From the NCBI RefSeq assembly GCF_012524205.1, contig NZ_JABACI010000001.1, positions 1,178,001 through 1,242,000 of the forward strand: DNA of 64,000 nt, given 5' to 3'. Below the pieces are notes generated by a model. It was not told the origin of the DNA. It searched no databases and saw only the letters and a program-made list of their open reading frames with translations. This stretch comes from Microbacterium salsuginis. Its GTDB lineage: Bacteria; Actinomycetota; Actinomycetes; Actinomycetales; Microbacteriaceae. The position numbers and the translations under genes were made by a program. Positions within the stretch are counted from its first letter, which is position 1, and each line of letters begins with the position of its first letter. Below, piece by piece: positions 63,494-64,000 of this stretch.

Positions 63494-63574
63494 GCTGTCG
63501 CTCGCGGCGAACCCGTGGGACAGCGTCGTGCCGCGCTCGGCCTTCAAGCGCGACCTGCTCCCGTCATCCGCTCG
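63494..63574 (+). other. Possible remnant of a DUF1537-kinase 3' region
   Basis: Frame 63495-63540 reads LSLAANPWDSVV, close to LSIAANPWGNVV in the kinase at 54011-55288 (about codons 377-388), and the DNA also matches over about 35 bases. The similarity then ends. It may be a decayed fragment left between the PBP and LacI genes, or coincidence. Confidence 0.25.
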
Positions 63575-64000
63575 TCAGCCGGCAGTGGACTCCCGCACCA
63601 CGAGCTCGGGCCGGAAGCGCACCGTCCGCTCGTGGCCGCCGTCCTCTTCGTCGAGCTCGCTCAGCAGGAGTTCGACTGCCGTGTGCCCGATCAGATGAGC
63701 GGGCTGGCGAATCGAGCTGAGCGGCACCACGGTCGCCGACGCGAAGTCGATGTCGTCGTATCCGATGAGGGCGATGTCGCGGGGCACCTGCACGTCGCCC
63801 ATCAGGGTGAACGCCTGCAGCGCTCCCACGGCGAGCAGATCGTTGGCGGCGAAGACGGCGTCGGGGCGCTCTGCCGCCGGCCGCGCGCGCAGGGTCTCGC
63901 CGGCCGCACGACCCTGCAGCACCGAGAGCGCGGGCATCTCGACGACCTCGAGCGCGGCATCCGGAATCTCGGCCACGGCCCGCCGCGCGCCCTCGAGACG
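63575..64000 (-). CDS. LacI-family transcriptional regulator (partial, runs off the window)
   Basis: The last 141 codons of a LacI/GalR repressor are present: the effector-binding domain with AVFAANDLLAVGALQAF, IALIGYDDIDFASATVVPLS and the C-terminal RPELVVREST. The N-terminal helix-turn-helix lies beyond position 64000. It probably controls a further sugar operon to the right. Confidence 0.88.
   Translation of the reverse strand, partial: RLEGARRAVAEIPDAALEVVEMPALSVLQGRAAGETLRARPAAERPDAVFAANDLLAVGALQAFTLMGDVQVPRDIALIGYDDIDFASATVVPLSSIRQPAHLIGHTAVELLLSELDEEDGGHERTVRFRPELVVRESTAG

Noticed and set aside
1..64000. CRISPR array, rRNA or complete tRNA genes
   Set aside because: No regularly spaced direct repeats, no rRNA-like sequence and no complete cloverleaf were found by eye; only a T-arm-like string at 26598-26611.

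Overview
The window is about 70% G+C. Genes are tightly packed, often with ATGA or GTGA overlaps, and starts are frequently GTG, TTG or apparently leaderless. DUF222/HNH proteins, sugar ABC operons lacking their own ATPase, and many LacI/SorC-controlled glycosidase clusters point to a soil- or plant-associated actinobacterium, most likely Microbacteriaceae (Microbacterium-like). This taxonomic call is an inference from gene content.

Layout. (1) 170-10271 (+): an apparent operon for D-apiose/D-apionate breakdown: MFS transporter, L-erythrulose kinase (frameshifted), RpiB-like and TIM-like tetrose-phosphate isomerases, 3-oxo-isoapionate decarboxylase, apionate oxidoisomerase, an SDR, apionate lactonase and a GH63-like glycosidase. 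(2) 11056-19257: a divergent plant-polysaccharide locus. On the minus strand it has an NAD epimerase, a LacI regulator, a DUF5060/apiosidase-like glycosidase and a GH42. On the plus strand it has a GH78 alpha-L-rhamnosidase. Two LacI-type operators lie between the arms. (3) 19.3-26.8 kb: an accessory patch with an AIPR-family phage-defence gene, small hypothetical genes, an N-terminally truncated second GH78 and acetolactate decarboxylase. (4) 26.9-33.8 kb: FrsA-like hydrolase, AraC regulator, FAD oxidoreductase and a sugar ABC system. (5) 33.9-37.6 kb: FAD monooxygenase, a fragment of a second FrsA-like hydrolase, a frameshifted HxlR regulator and a BBE-type FAD oxidase. (6) 37.6-45.4 kb: a CDP-alcohol phosphatidyltransferase pair, and a seven-gene operon combining a divergent pterin-synthase homologue, RibD-like reductase, glycosyltransferase, methyltransferase, UPF0104 membrane protein and LTA-synthase-like phosphotransferase. 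(7) 45.5-55.3 kb: SorC regulator, Asp/Glu racemase homologue, sugar ABC system, then divergent GH127, RuBisCO-like protein and DUF1537 kinase. (8) 55.3-64 kb: a Nudix gene with a stop codon in its catalytic box, DUF222/HNH, a histidine phosphatase and a GH2 fused at their 3' ends, a class A PBP and the end of a LacI gene.

How it fits together. Glycosidases (GH78, GH127, GH42, GH2, DUF5060/GH140-like) could release sugars from an apiose-containing plant polymer such as rhamnogalacturonan II or apiogalacturonan. Apiose would go to apionolactone, apionate (ApnL) and 3-oxo-isoapionate (ApnO). The window then encodes two alternative ways to remove CO2. OiaC gives L-erythrulose, which needs LerK. 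The kinase OiaK with the RuBisCO-like OiaX gives L-erythrulose 1-phosphate directly. Both feed LerI and DerI to D-erythrose 4-phosphate. Because lerK is frameshifted here, the RuBisCO-like branch may be the working route.

A second theme is gene decay. There are two frameshifts, one nonsense mutation in a catalytic codon, two truncated paralogue fragments, one convergent deletion fusion, and a REP-like palindromic repeat inserted in frame in the GH2 gene.
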